This document shows positions 1 through 11,600 of a stretch of 64,000 nucleotides of DNA, in pieces (position 1 is the stretch's first letter; the number at the start of each line of letters is the position of its first letter). Source of the DNA: Paenibacillus dendritiformis (GTDB taxonomy: Bacteria; Bacillota; Bacilli; Paenibacillales; Paenibacillaceae); the NCBI RefSeq assembly GCF_021654795.1, contig NZ_AP025344.1, positions 4,960,501 to 5,024,500 of the forward strand, written 5' to 3'. The notes beneath the pieces were generated by a model that worked only from the letters and a program-made list of their open reading frames with translations, searched no databases and had not been told where the DNA came from. The translations under genes were made by a program, and so were the position numbers.

Positions 1-3000
1 ATTTCTATAATCACAGTATGAATCCTGAAAAACATTTGCCGCAGTATAGTCTGCTTGCCCAGCCTCGCCCAACATACTCGAAATGGAAGAGGACAGGATA
101 AAAAATTGAAGATCGTCTTCTCGTGTTAATTGATCCAGCAACCATGTCCCCAGCATCTTCGGTTGCAGAACCTTATCGGCCTGTTCCTCTTCTTTGTTCA
201 TAATATAGGCGTCGTCAGCTGCTCCCGCTAAATGAATGACCCCATGTATCCGGTCAAATCTGTCCCTGATTTCATTAAGCGCATTCGCAATTTGTGGCTT
301 GTCTGTGATATCGGCCATGTATACTTCAAGAGAGCCGCCACTAGATGCTGCCTGCTTTTTCAGAAGAGAAAGAGCCTCCGTATTTCTCTCCGTCTCCCCG
401 TTCCTGCTGATCAGCGCAACCTGAATGCCTAAATCCAGCAAAGATTGCGTCATAGCCATGCCGATACCGCCGGTCCCGCCCGTAATGATATAGGCCCCGT
501 CCTTTTTCCACTGAAATTCTTGTGTATCCGTCTGATCGATCTCCAAAACGTCTATCTTTTCGATATACTTTTGCGAGTCTCTTATTGCGATTTGATAAGG
601 CCATTCACAGCTCTGGATCGTATCCCAAATCTCGCCTAAATCAAATCCGTCATCTACATCAATGCAGCGCACCTTGAGGTTTGGATATTCCTTTTCAATA
701 GACTTTCCATAACCGCACAAAGCTGCCGAATATGGATTGATGATCTTCTCATTGCCGGATACACTGTATGCATTCTTGATTACAAAATAGATAGCTATGG
801 AAGCAGCGTACCCATTGTTCACAATGGCCTTTATCATTCTGCGAGCACTGATCACTCCATGATTAAACTCTTGATCCACATCTTTGGTGAAGTCGTCATT
901 CATCGAAAGCATATGAACAATCGAAGCCGGTTGATCGTCCTTCAGATTTTTAAATAAGGTGTCATAGTCTGACTGCGTTCTGATATTGCTATAGCTCACT
1001 CCAGGCATATCAGTTCCTAGGTTGTTGGGGGATACATGAATGACGTTAAGATAGTCTGGGGCAGTAATGCGCTTGTCTCTGGAAAACACAATAACAGGGT
1101 CCTGTAGTTTTTGAGATGGAGACGGTGCCGGTAATGAATCGTATTTCTCCCAAGTTATCGCGTAGTACATATCATTTTGTTCTTTGCTTAAGGCCGCTTT
1201 ATTCACATGTTTAATGGTATAATTGCTCGCTTCCAGCAGAACGTTATGATTGCTGTCAGCTATCGTGAGGTCAAAAACAATAGCTTCCGCTTCATGGTCA
1301 TTGGATTTCCTCCGGATGTGGCTGTAAAGCTTTTGTGTCAAAGGACCATACACCTTCAGCGACCCGTAAGACATAGGCAGATACAATCCATATCCGGTTG
1401 ATTGTGTCACTACGTTGACCGCGATATCCATTAAGGAAGGATGTAAGGCAAATTCGTTAAGATCATCCGCAAATTTATCCGGCAAGTATAACTCCGCCAA
1501 TACTTCGTTCTTCCCTATTGCCACCGAAGTAATTAACGAACTCCACCTTTCTCCAAAATGAAGCTTGTCGTTCATATCTTCTGAAGAGAAACGGTCGAGG
1601 TGATCCTGACTCATTTTTTCGCATCTGTTCTGAATAGATAATCGATCAAAAGGAAGTGCATTTTCTTGGTTGATATACACACTTCCTTGACAATGAATTT
1701 CCCATTCTTCAACTACAGGTGTTTTGCTGGTGATAACAAATTCAACAAATTGATCCTTTTTTCTTAATACGGTCTGAATCTCTCTTTCTTCATTCTCTTT
1801 CAGAACAAAGGGCTTCATGAAAATAATATTTCTAAACTCCAGACCGGCCCCTTTAAAATACTGGTTGCAACAGTAATTTACCATCTCGATATACGCTGTG
1901 CCCGGCATTAAATAATCATTCAAAACCATATGCTCGCTAAGTACCCAATAATCTTCTACGCGGAATACCGTACTGTAGATATTTTGCTCCACAGAATCGG
2001 CCAGCATCCGATGCACAAATGGATGTAATGGCGCTGCCTGTCCATCCTGCTTGGAAATCGTTTCTTTCACTTTTCTCTTCGGCACTTTCATCCAGCAGCG
2101 CTTCCTCTGGAATGGATATGCAGGCAGTGGAACATGACGAACATCCCTCTTGGGATACAACCTGTCCCATGGAATATTTGCGCCTTGGCAATAGAGGCTG
2201 CACAGGTCCGGCAATAGTTCTTTTCCTTCCCGTCCTTCCCCAAAATAATCGCTTGCCTGGCGGCTATAAACCTGAAGTTGGGATTCAGAGATATCGGTTT
2301 CCTTTTTTCTTTCTTCATTCTCGGAGACAAGATGATAAGAACCATAGAACACGGAAAGTTCACGAGATGTTTTCAGCATCTCTTTATTTCTGATAATGAG
2401 ATTGAGTTTTTCTATTAAACTTGTTAAATCATCCACAATAATGGCGAGACGATAGTTGTAGTGGTTTCGTTTCACGCTCAATGAATAACAAATATCGCTT
2501 AATGTGCTGCTTTCGTTATGCAGAAGAAAGGACTCCATTTGTTTGAGCCTGTCCAATAATGCACGCTCTGATCTGGCAGACAAGGCGAAGATATGTTTTT
2601 GATCAGGCATTTCTTTTTTTACTGTGAGTTCCGGAGCTTGCTCCAGAACAATATGACAGTTCGTACCGCTCAAGCCAAAGGAACTGACGCCGCATCTTCT
2701 GATTCCACAATGCGGTTCCCATTGAGTCACTTGATCGTTGATATACACGGCTGACTGTACAAAGTCTATCTTTTGATTTGGATGCAGGAAATGCAGCGAT
2801 GCAGGTATTTTTTCATATTTTAAGGCATAGATAGCCCTTAACAATCCCGCCATACCTGCTGCATGATCCAAGTGGCCGACGACCGATTTTGCTGAACTTA
2901 CCGCACAAAACGCTTTTTTATTCGTGAATTTCCCGAATGCATTTGCAATTGCCTTTACCTCTATCGGATCGCCAAGTTTGGTACCGGTGCCATGAGCTTC

Positions 3001-3969
3001 AATATACGTAATTGTTTCTGGGGATATCATTGCATCCGACCATGCATCAATTAATAACTGCTCTTGTGCAAGCACATTAGGCGCCGTTATGCCCACAGAA
3101 CTTCCATCTTGGTTGATGGCATAGCCTTTTAAGACGGCATAAATATGGTCGCCATCCTGGATAGCCTTGTCTACCATTTTCAGTACCAACGAAATGGCTC
3201 CCTCTCCCAAGACCGTGCCATCAGATGAATCATCAAAGGTCTTTGTTTTACCTGAAGAAGATTCTATGCCCAGCTTCTCGTCCGTTTCCACCGGAGCAAG
3301 CAACACTTTGACACTTCCGGCAATCGCCATATCGCATTTTTGATTTCTTAAAGCCTGCATTGCCATTGACACCGCGACCAAGGATGAGGAGCATGCGGTA
3401 TCCACAAGCATGCTTGGACCTTTCAGATCAAGAAGATAAGCGATGCGGCTGGCGATAATCGAATTGATATTTCCTGCTTCCGACATGACTAACAATTCCG
3501 GATGAATTTGAGCAAGTATCCTCTGGTACTCTGAAATACCAGAGTACCCTAGATAAATCCCCGTATTACTATTCATAATTTTCGAATTGCAGTAACCGGC
3601 ATCTTCAAGCGAGCTCCAAGCCGTCTCCAGGAACAGGCGCTGGTTAGGGTCCATAAGCGATGCTTCCTTGGCAGACAGCTTGAAGAATTCATGATCAAAT
3701 TGGTCAATATGCTCAAGATATCCGCCGGGAGCATATTCTTTTTCCATCCAAGCATGTTCCAAATAGGCAAGAATATCATTAATGTCCTTTTTTCTATTCT
3801 CCGGAAATGGACCGATGCAATCTGCGGAGTTATCTAATATTTCCCAGAATTCTCTGTAATCCTTGGCATTTGGCATTTGCGCGGCGATGCCGATCACCGC
3901 GATGCCATTTGATTGTATTTCTTTCACGTTATCCGAACTGATTTGAACTTTCTTTTTAAATTCAAACAA
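1..3969 (-). CDS. Trans-AT type I polyketide synthase, KS-DH-KR (3' part missing)
   Basis: This gene encodes the N-terminal 1323 residues of a modular polyketide synthase; it runs off the left edge. I translated it from a TTG start at 3969 with AGGAGG eight bases upstream, and the frame stays open to base 1. Residues about 15-445 are a ketosynthase with active Cys193 in DTACSSS, plus EAHGTGT and a GHLDHAAG His motif. No acyltransferase follows; the linker PLPAYPFQRKR leads straight to a dehydratase (about 640-920; His in SEHMVLNDY, Asp in HPSLMD). A ketoreductase begins near 1160 (GGTGGIG) with Ser and Tyr (QADYTAAN) at the edge. Malonyl units must come from the separate transferase at 4379-5599. 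An ACP and further modules presumably lie beyond the window. Low GC like its neighbours. Confidence 0.95.
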   Translation of the reverse strand, partial: MFEFKKKVQISSDNVKEIQSNGIAVIGIAAQMPNAKDYREFWEILDNSADCIGPFPENRKKDINDILAYLEHAWMEKEYAPGGYLEHIDQFDHEFFKLSAKEASLMDPNQRLFLETAWSSLEDAGYCNSKIMNSNTGIYLGYSGISEYQRILAQIHPELLVMSEAGNINSIIASRIAYLLDLKGPSMLVDTACSSSLVAVSMAMQALRNQKCDMAIAGSVKVLLAPVETDEKLGIESSSGKTKTFDDSSDGTVLGEGAISLVLKMVDKAIQDGDHIYAVLKGYAINQDGSSVGITAPNVLAQEQLLIDAWSDAMISPETITYIEAHGTGTKLGDPIEVKAIANAFGKFTNKKAFCAVSSAKSVVGHLDHAAGMAGLLRAIYALKYEKIPASLHFLHPNQKIDFVQSAVYINDQVTQWEPHCGIRRCGVSSFGLSGTNCHIVLEQAPELTVKKEMPDQKHIFALSARSERALLDRLKQMESFLLHNESSTLSDICYSLSVKRNHYNYRLAIIVDDLTSLIEKLNLIIRNKEMLKTSRELSVFYGSYHLVSENEERKKETDISESQLQVYSRQASDYFGEGREGKELLPDLCSLYCQGANIPWDRLYPKRDVRHVPLPAYPFQRKRCWMKVPKRKVKETISKQDGQAAPLHPFVHRMLADSVEQNIYSTVFRVEDYWVLSEHMVLNDYLMPGTAYIEMVNYCCNQYFKGAGLEFRNIIFMKPFVLKENEEREIQTVLRKKDQFVEFVITSKTPVVEEWEIHCQGSVYINQENALPFDRLSIQNRCEKMSQDHLDRFSSEDMNDKLHFGERWSSLITSVAIGKNEVLAELYLPDKFADDLNEFALHPSLMDIAVNVVTQSTGYGLYLPMSYGSLKVYGPLTQKLYSHIRRKSNDHEAEAIVFDLTIADSNHNVLLEASNYTIKHVNKAALSKEQNDMYYAITWEKYDSLPAPSPSQKLQDPVIVFSRDKRITAPDYLNVIHVSPNNLGTDMPGVSYSNIRTQSDYDTLFKNLKDDQPASIVHMLSMNDDFTKDVDQEFNHGVISARRMIKAIVNNGYAASIAIYFVIKNAYSVSGNEKIINPYSAALCGYGKSIEKEYPNLKVRCIDVDDGFDLGEIWDTIQSCEWPYQIAIRDSQKYIEKIDVLEIDQTDTQEFQWKKDGAYIITGGTGGIGMAMTQSLLDLGIQVALISRNGETERNTEALSLLKKQAASSGGSLEVYMADITDKPQIANALNEIRDRFDRIHGVIHLAGAADDAYIMNKEEEQADKVLQPKMLGTWLLDQLTREDDLQFFILSSSISSMLGEAGQADYTAANVFQDSYCDYRN

Positions 3970-4014
3970 AAAATCCCCCTCCTAAACGGAATCTTTCTTT
4001 CAATTCGGTTGTAT

Positions 4015-4362
4015 CTACACAATTCTATTGTTGCTGTCAACATGCACGACGGTCGCCTCAAATCCAGCGAGCTCAGAGTCATCATACATGCCGTAGGATA
4101 TAATAATGACCAGATCATCAGGCTGAACCAGCCGGGCGGCTGCTCCGTTTAAGCAAATATCGCCTTTTCCTCTTTCTCCTGTTATCACATACGTATCGAA
4201 TCGTGCTCCATTATTAATATTCACGATCGAGACCCTTTCATTTTCGAGAATATTCGCCGCTTCCATCAACTGTGCATCGATGGTAATGGACCCCTTATAA
4301 TTTAGATTGGCATCTGTAACCTTTGCTCTATGAATTTTTGATTTGTGCATAATTCTCAACAT
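4015..4362 (-). CDS. panD: Aspartate 1-decarboxylase (beta-alanine supply)
   Basis: PanD is a pyruvoyl enzyme that converts L-aspartate to beta-alanine. The 115-residue product starts MLRIMHKSKIHRA, carries the conserved Lys9, and has the self-processing site Gly-Ser in NYKGSITID, where the Ser becomes the pyruvoyl group. The Tyr of RFDTYVI matches the catalytic Tyr58 of the family. The start is fixed by GGGGAG upstream of 4362; it lies 16 bases after the transferase stop. The family usually runs about 127 residues, so this copy is slightly short. panD normally sits with panB and panC for pantothenate. Here it lies inside an NRPS/PKS operon whose NRPS has a beta-alanine-type A domain, so I infer a dedicated building-block role. 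Confidence 0.93.
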   Translation of the reverse strand: MLRIMHKSKIHRAKVTDANLNYKGSITIDAQLMEAANILENERVSIVNINNGARFDTYVITGERGKGDICLNGAAARLVQPDDLVIIISYGMYDDSELAGFEATVVHVDSNNRIV

Positions 4363-4378
4363 ATTTAACTCCCCTTTT

Positions 4379-5599
4379 TTATGAAATAAAGTGTACTTCA
4401 GTACCCGTTTGTCTAATAATTTCTTGAATGCGCGCATTGCCTAAATCTTCGGAATACTGTTTAGCTGTGATCACGGTCTTTAACATATCGAGAGCCTGCT
4501 TCATTTGCTCGACGGTCGGCTCCTTTTTGCTCTCAGACAATTCGTTATACATTCTTTGAACGGTTTGGTAAGGCTCAACAACTTTTTGCCTGTATTCCGT
4601 CTCGTCCCAATTCGAATTTTTCACGCAAATGGCTGCGGCCAAACAACGGCTTATGAACAGTAATCTGTTCTCCGGTACTGCTAGTTCTTGTCCCAGTCTC
4701 ATCATCTCCTCTTCATTTTCATAGCTGAATGCTTTCATTTGGGGATAACCTTTAAAAAGTTTGGTTAATACATTTTTAGGCCCAACCTCGACTGCCAGAA
4801 ATATCTCATTTCGTATCATATATTCAATGGTTGAAGCCCAATCAACGGGGGAGACTACCTGCCTTACAAGCCGGTTGATTATATTTTCTTTTACATTATC
4901 ATGCGGCTGGGCGGTCACATTGCTCAGAACCTTCCAACGTGATTCTTGAAACTGGCACAACTCCAGCCTGGATCTGAATTCTTCTGTCATTGCCGACATT
5001 AGAGAACTGTGAAAAGCAGCATTCACATGGAGTAACACAGATCTTCCGCCCTTTTTCTCCAACATTTCCACGGCCTTGAGAACGGCCTCTCTATGGCCTG
5101 ATATGGTGAACTGAGTTTTCGAATTATAACCTGATACGCCAATGACTTCCGAACCTGCAGTTCCTGCGCACACCTCCTCTACTTCCGCTTTATCCAGCCC
5201 GCTAATGGCTGCCATTGCGCCATCTGCGCTCGCGGCGCACTTTTGCATCAGCTCGCCTCTGATTTTTACGACACGCAAAGCGTCGCCAAACTGTAAGACA
5301 CCTCCGCAGCACAGAGCCGAAAATTCGCCGAGGCTGTGGCCTGCAAGAACGATGGGCTCACATCCAAAACGGTCCATGCAGTCGCGGAACATGCCAACAC
5401 TCACCGTAAAAATAGCCGGCTGCAATAGATCGGTTCGAGTTAACGTTTCCATTTCTCCTTCGAAACATAACTTTTTCAGATCAAAATGCAAGATGTCTGA
5501 GGCTTCTTCCAATAATCGTTTTGAGTTATGACTTAAATTTTTGCCCATACCGACATATTGCGAGCCCTGACCCGGGAATACATAAGCCAATCTGCGCAT
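4379..5599 (-). CDS. Free-standing malonyl-CoA:ACP acyltransferase (trans-AT)
   Basis: This 406-residue protein would load malonyl units onto the carrier domains of the AT-less PKS downstream. The N-terminal 290 residues are a complete acyltransferase domain: PGQGSQ near the start, nucleophile Ser in GHSLGE (about residue 89), and the catalytic-type His in NAAFHSSLM. The last 110 residues are helical and charged, a tail seen on several trans-AT acyltransferases, of unknown role. A GGGAGG site precedes the ATG, and the gene follows the NRPS by 17 bases, so it is in the same operon. The discrete location beside an AT-less KS-DH-KR protein distinguishes it from housekeeping FabD. Confidence 0.92.
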   Translation of the reverse strand: MRRLAYVFPGQGSQYVGMGKNLSHNSKRLLEEASDILHFDLKKLCFEGEMETLTRTDLLQPAIFTVSVGMFRDCMDRFGCEPIVLAGHSLGEFSALCCGGVLQFGDALRVVKIRGELMQKCAASADGAMAAISGLDKAEVEEVCAGTAGSEVIGVSGYNSKTQFTISGHREAVLKAVEMLEKKGGRSVLLHVNAAFHSSLMSAMTEEFRSRLELCQFQESRWKVLSNVTAQPHDNVKENIINRLVRQVVSPVDWASTIEYMIRNEIFLAVEVGPKNVLTKLFKGYPQMKAFSYENEEEMMRLGQELAVPENRLLFISRCLAAAICVKNSNWDETEYRQKVVEPYQTVQRMYNELSESKKEPTVEQMKQALDMLKTVITAKQYSEDLGNARIQEIIRQTGTEVHFIS

Positions 5600-5616
5600 C
5601 AGTGCAAACCTCCCTT

Positions 5617-8600
5617 TTATATGGAATCCAGATATTCAGCGAAATTGGTCAGTAGTTTGCTTACTTTTTCCTTTTTCAAGCAGGCTGTGTCAAATTCCAT
5701 CGAAACTTCCGGCTTATGGCCGTTACCCGAATAAATGCATACCAGATCAAAATGAGAGAATATGGAGTTATACTCATCCGAGCGACACAATAAAATCGAA
5801 ATTCCATTGCCTTCTTCAAACCTGTAGTTCGTCAATTGTGGCGTGCTGGAGATCGGGAAGGAAGTTTGATTTTCACCTAGTTGTCGATGAACCGTCTCTG
5901 CCAACTCATCCATACCAGCAAAGGCACTATTCTGAAAGTCAATATGAATCTCCTGAATATGACTCCTTTCCAGATCTGCTGAGTAAACAAATATTTCGCC
6001 TAGATCTGCAGCCGCAGCAAGAGAGTATAGGTAAATTGAAGCAACAAGCGCTTTTTCGTTTACTCCATTTTTTTGTGCATAGTTTTCTATCCCGCGGAAC
6101 GTATCTTTCTCCAGCTCGATTGAGAGTTTTGAATTTTTCTTGACACTCGCGCGGTCACTATAGAACTCGCCAGGCAGAGTTATTTTCCGCACTTTGAATT
6201 CCTTATTCTTTGCGCTCATCCGGACATCTATCAGGTTAGAAATCGTTGAGATGGTCGAATATCCGAACAAATCGGTAATATCCATAACATCCGGAAACTT
6301 ATTGTTCAATTCCATGTGTAATCGCATTAAGAGCAGAGAATTCCCTCCATGATCGAAGAAATTATCGTTTAGCCCGACAGGTGCCGCCAATATTTCATTC
6401 CAGATATTTGCAACGATCTGTTCTGTCTCGTTGAGGGAATCCGCATCAAACATTTTATGGTCCAGTTCATGCTGTGGCTCAGGGAGCGCGAGCCTGTTGA
6501 CTTTTTTATTCGGCGTCAAAGGAACTTCGTCCAAGCGAACCATATATTGGGGAACCATGTAAGAAGGTAAGTTTTCTTTTAGAAATAGGCGCAGATTTTG
6601 CGGATCTATTTCATCATCTGAGACATAGTAACCGCACAAATAGTCCCCTTTTTCGTTCCTTTTTTTATCTACAACGGCCGCTTTAATCCCTTTGTACTTC
6701 ATCATATTGAATTCAATGTCGCCTAATTCGATTCGATACCCGTTCATCTTCATTTGAAAATCGGATCTCTGGATATATACAAGTTCTCCTTGTTCATTCC
6801 ATCTGACAACATCGCCTGTTTTATAGATGCGGCTTTGCGGATCAAAAGGATTCGTGATGAAGCTTTTGTCCGTAAGTTCTGTATTGTGCAAATATCCTCT
6901 TGCCAGTCCAAGGCCCCCAATATATAAATCTCCAGGTATCCCCACGGGAGTTGGCTGCAGATCTTTTGTAAGCACGTAAATGCTGGTATTCGCAATAGGC
7001 TTGCCAATGGTGACGGATGGAGCATCATCCAGCCTTTTTAACGTAGACCACACGGTAGTCTCCGTTGGGCCATACATATTGTAAAGCGATCCATGATAAT
7101 ACTCCTGGAGCAAGCTGAATAACTTGATGGGAAGAGCTTCCCCGCCGACCATCATTGCAGAAATAGAATCAAGCATGGAGCGGCTGTTCTCGTCCTCTAT
7201 CATCAGTTGAACCCTGGAAGGAGTGGCTTGCAGCATATTCACTTTATGCCGTTTGATTAAGGCCTTTAACTGTCCCATGTCCCTCTGTTCCTTTTCACCA
7301 GCCAATACGATGACACTTCCTTTGGCCAGAGGGATATAGCATTCAAGAGCAAAAATATCAAAAGACACCGTTGTCAGGCATAATATTTTTTTCGTTCTAT
7401 CAAAGGGAATGTGATCGGTGATTCCTGCTATAAAATTATCAAGCGAGAGATTTTCAATCATGACCCCTTTAGGATTGCCCGTACTTCCCGACGTATAGAT
7501 GATGTAAGCCAAATCATCCGGTTGATGCTGAACAGAGACGGGTTCATACCTTTCCTTAAAATCGTTGTCAATGTCAAGAACCGTATGCTCATATGACAAG
7601 CCGGAAATAAGCTCCCTTTGACCGATCAACAACTTAACCCCGCTATGCTCAAGAATATAATTTATCCTATTGGACGGATATTCAGGATCAAGCGGAATAT
7701 AGGATGCTCCTGTCTTCAATACGCCCAATATCGTTGTAAATATTTTTTGCGAGCGCCGCATTATGAAGGCTACGGAATCTCTTTTCTTAATCCCGGATGC
7801 AATCAATTTTCCAGCAATTTTGTCAGATTCCTCATCCAAATATCGATAAGAGTATTCGTTATCTTCAAAAATGACAGCAACCGCTTCGGGATTTGCCTTT
7901 ACTTGCTTCGCAAACATACGCAAAAATGTCTCATCTTCCCTAATCAGCCTGTGAGTATTGTTGTTATCTAACAGAAGCTGCTTCTCTTCTTTTTCATCCA
8001 TCAACTTGATCTCGGAAATCGGAAGATCCGGATGCTTGTAGGCAAATTCGACAATCCGCGTAAAATATTTGGCGTATCTTTGTATTGTTTCTTCTTTGAA
8101 AAGCTTATTGCAGTATTTAAACTCCAGGTCGATCCTTTCTTTCCCATAATAAATATCAATGGAAAAATCGAATTGCGAAATCGGCGTAGGATAGCTTAAA
8201 TATTTCGTCTCCAGTCCGTTAAAAGCCGCTTGTTCGCCGTCATGATTATGAATATTAATCAAAACATCAAAAAGCGGGTTTCTGTTAAGATTTCTAGGTA
8301 CATTTAAGTCTACGATAAGCTGCTCAAACTGATAGGCCTGGTTATCCAGTACACGTATAAATGTCTCTTTGACTTCTCTCATAAATTCGATGATAGTCTT
8401 GTCACCGGACGGGTAGCTTGGCATGGCAAGCGTGTTAATAAAAACTCCCATCATCTGCTGAGTATCATGATGCAATCGTCCCGCTACCGGGAAACCGATG
8501 ACAATTTCCGTTTGAGAAGTTAGCTTATGAAGAAGCAGATAACAGCTCGTCAAAAGATACATAAACATCGTCATGTGGTGTTTTTTAGTGAAGGCTTCAA

Positions 8601-11600
8601 TGTCACTTGAGCTTTGAGGCAGCGTCACGTAATATCCGCTTCCTTCAAAGCTTTGCTTAGCTGTGCGTGGATAATCTGTGGGCAAGTCTAAAGCAGGAAG
8701 TCCACTTTTATAAAGGTCCATCCAGAACTCTTTTTGTCTTCGTAAATCTTCGCTTTTTAAATACGAATGTAACCAAGCAACGTAATCTTTATAATGATAA
8801 GTCTTGGGCGGCAAATCACAATTATTGTACAAGGCGGTGATTTCGGAGGCCAATAATTGTAAGGATACTCCATCACATATCAAATGATGGATGTTCAAAA
8901 TCAATACATGCTTCTCTTCTTGCAATTTTACGATTTTCGCTCTCATCAAAGGCGCCGATGTAAAATCAAATGGCATATTAAACTGTTGAACAAGATCAGA
9001 CAAGTTTTCTTCGTTGCTTTCCTCCAACTGGATTTTGAAATCAATGGAAGGATGAATAATTTGGACCAGTTCGGAATCTACGAATGAAAATGTCGTCCTC
9101 AGCGATTCATGCCGCTCTATTAATACATCAAAACAGTACTGCAACTTGGCAATATCCAGTTTGCCCTTCAATTCCATTGCCAAGAGCAAATTATAAAGCA
9201 GCCCGTTTTTTTCGATCTGACTTAATACATAAATTCTTTGTTGAGATGGAGACACCTCATAGTAAGGCCTGTCCGGACTACTCATAAAATGATTGTTGAA
9301 GTGATTATTTTCTTCAATAAGCGAACACAGTTCTCTTACCGTCCTGTTGCGAAACAAGCTTTCGACTTTAAGGTTCGTTTTAAATTCTTTATTAATCATT
9401 AACAGCAAGACGACGGCCTTTAATGAATTTCCCCCGACAGAGAAGAAATCATCTTCAACCCCGATCGCATTTACTTTAAGAGCTTTTTTCCATAGTTCCA
9501 AAACCCTTTTTTCTTTTTCGTTTTCAGGCTGACTTTCTATTTTGGTTGCTTCACATGCATTTAATTTCAGATTCGCTATATCTATCTTCCCATTTGAAAG
9601 CGTAGGAAACTTATCTATAACGGTAAAGGTGTCTGGGACCATATACCTCGGGATTCGTTCCAGCAAAAAAGCATTGTAGTCGGTTTCCTCATTTGGATTC
9701 GCAGCTATATAGGCGTTCATTTGCGAACCTTGCAACAAGACTACAGCTTGTCTTACGCTTGGATGCTGCCTGATGGCTGCTTCAATGTCACCCGGTTCGA
9801 TTCTGATGCCGCGAATTTTAAATTGCCTGTCCTTCCTTCCTTTGTATTCGATATCACCGGCAGGAAGATATCTCCCGATATCGCCAGATGAATACAGCCT
9901 TTTCCCGTGCCCGAAATTTATAAATTTTTCAGCCGTTAATTTTGGATTATTTACATAACCTGACGCTAAATTGTAGCCGCCAATGAATATTTCTCCGTAA
10001 CTGCCATGAGGTACAGGGTTTAAATCTTCATTTAGAATATGAATTTCCGTATTATATATTGGTTTACCGATAGGAACTATCTCTCGATGTTGTTTCTCTA
10101 CTACCGGAAAGCAGCACACATCTGCGGAAACTTCTGAAGATCCGTACAAATTGAGCAAAGTCACATGCGGCAATTTGTCCAGGAAACCGTTCGCTATGTT
10201 CGCATGCAGCGGTTCCCCGCTTGCCATACAATACTTTAAGGATGACAGACGGGCTTCCAAATGATTGCAGTGCTCAAGCATTACACTCATCAGAGAAGGA
10301 ATCAAGGTGATTCGAGTTACAGAATACTGCTCCATTTTGCTAATCATGACCTCAAGATTCTCCACTTCGTCATCGGAAAGAATGACGGTAGGAATCCCCT
10401 TTAGCAACCCGCCCAAAATCTCCCATATAGAATCTACAAAATTAAGTGTTGTTTTATGGCTGCAAACCTCCCCGGGCTCGAAAGGGTATTGATCCCACAT
10501 CCAGAGCAGCCGGTTCAACACAGCGCGTTGGGTGGACAAAACTCCTTTTGGCATACCTGTTGTCCCTGATGTATACAGGACATAAACAGAGTCATTCAAG
10601 CTTCGTTGAACGGATAACTTAATTTCATCTTCTGTGCTATCGGATACCGCCGTATCGAAGAAAATGAGATCTGCAGAGATATCATGAAAATCGGATGTAT
10701 CCTCTTCTAACATGATTACCGCATTCGCGCCTGAATCACGTAACATGGTCTGGAGCCGAGCTTTCGGAGTTTTTTTATCCAACGGCATATAGATTTTCCC
10801 GGCCTTGATAATTCCCCAGAACGCAATCATGCTTTCTAAGGAACGTTCCAAATAAAGACCGATAATTTCATTTTCTGCCGGGTTGCGCTGTTGTAGCGCA
10901 AACGCCAATTGATTCGACTTTTGTTCCAATTCCTTGTAGGTCAACACTCTCTGTCCATCCATGACTGCAGCTTGTTCCGAATATTGCCGCACAACTTCCG
11001 TTAACAGACCCGTCAAGCTTATTTCGTCAAATGGATAATGTACAATCTCCTGTTCCCCGCTCAGTTTGCCGTCTTCCTGCAGCAATGCCCCCATATCTTT
11101 AATAGAAACAGCAGTCTCCGTTGAAATGATTGCTAATATTCTCTTATAAAAATGAACAAGATGTTGAATCGTTACTTCTTCAAATGCATCCTTAGAAAAA
11201 GTGAATTTCCCATTAAAAATATTGCCTTGTTCACGAATATCTAATTTCAAGAGATACTTAATCCAATCAGTTGTCGTCGGCTCCGTAGACGATGACTTGT
11301 GAAAAGTATAAACGGCCTGTGAATATGACATATCACCGGAGTTCAAATCTGAATAAAATGTGTTCACGATCTGCTCCAGAGAAACAGAATTATGGCGGCA
11401 CGCTTCTAAATAGGTTTCCTGTATATGACTCAGCAAGTTCATAACCGGCTGTGCATGATCAATAGTTACGCCAACGGGAAGAAAAGGATTTCCTAACGTA
11501 AAGGAACGGCCTGAAATTGGCAATGCATCTTCACACGATGATGCAAACAATACGATATGATGTTGATTGCATACATGATCGAGCATCACAAAATATGCAG

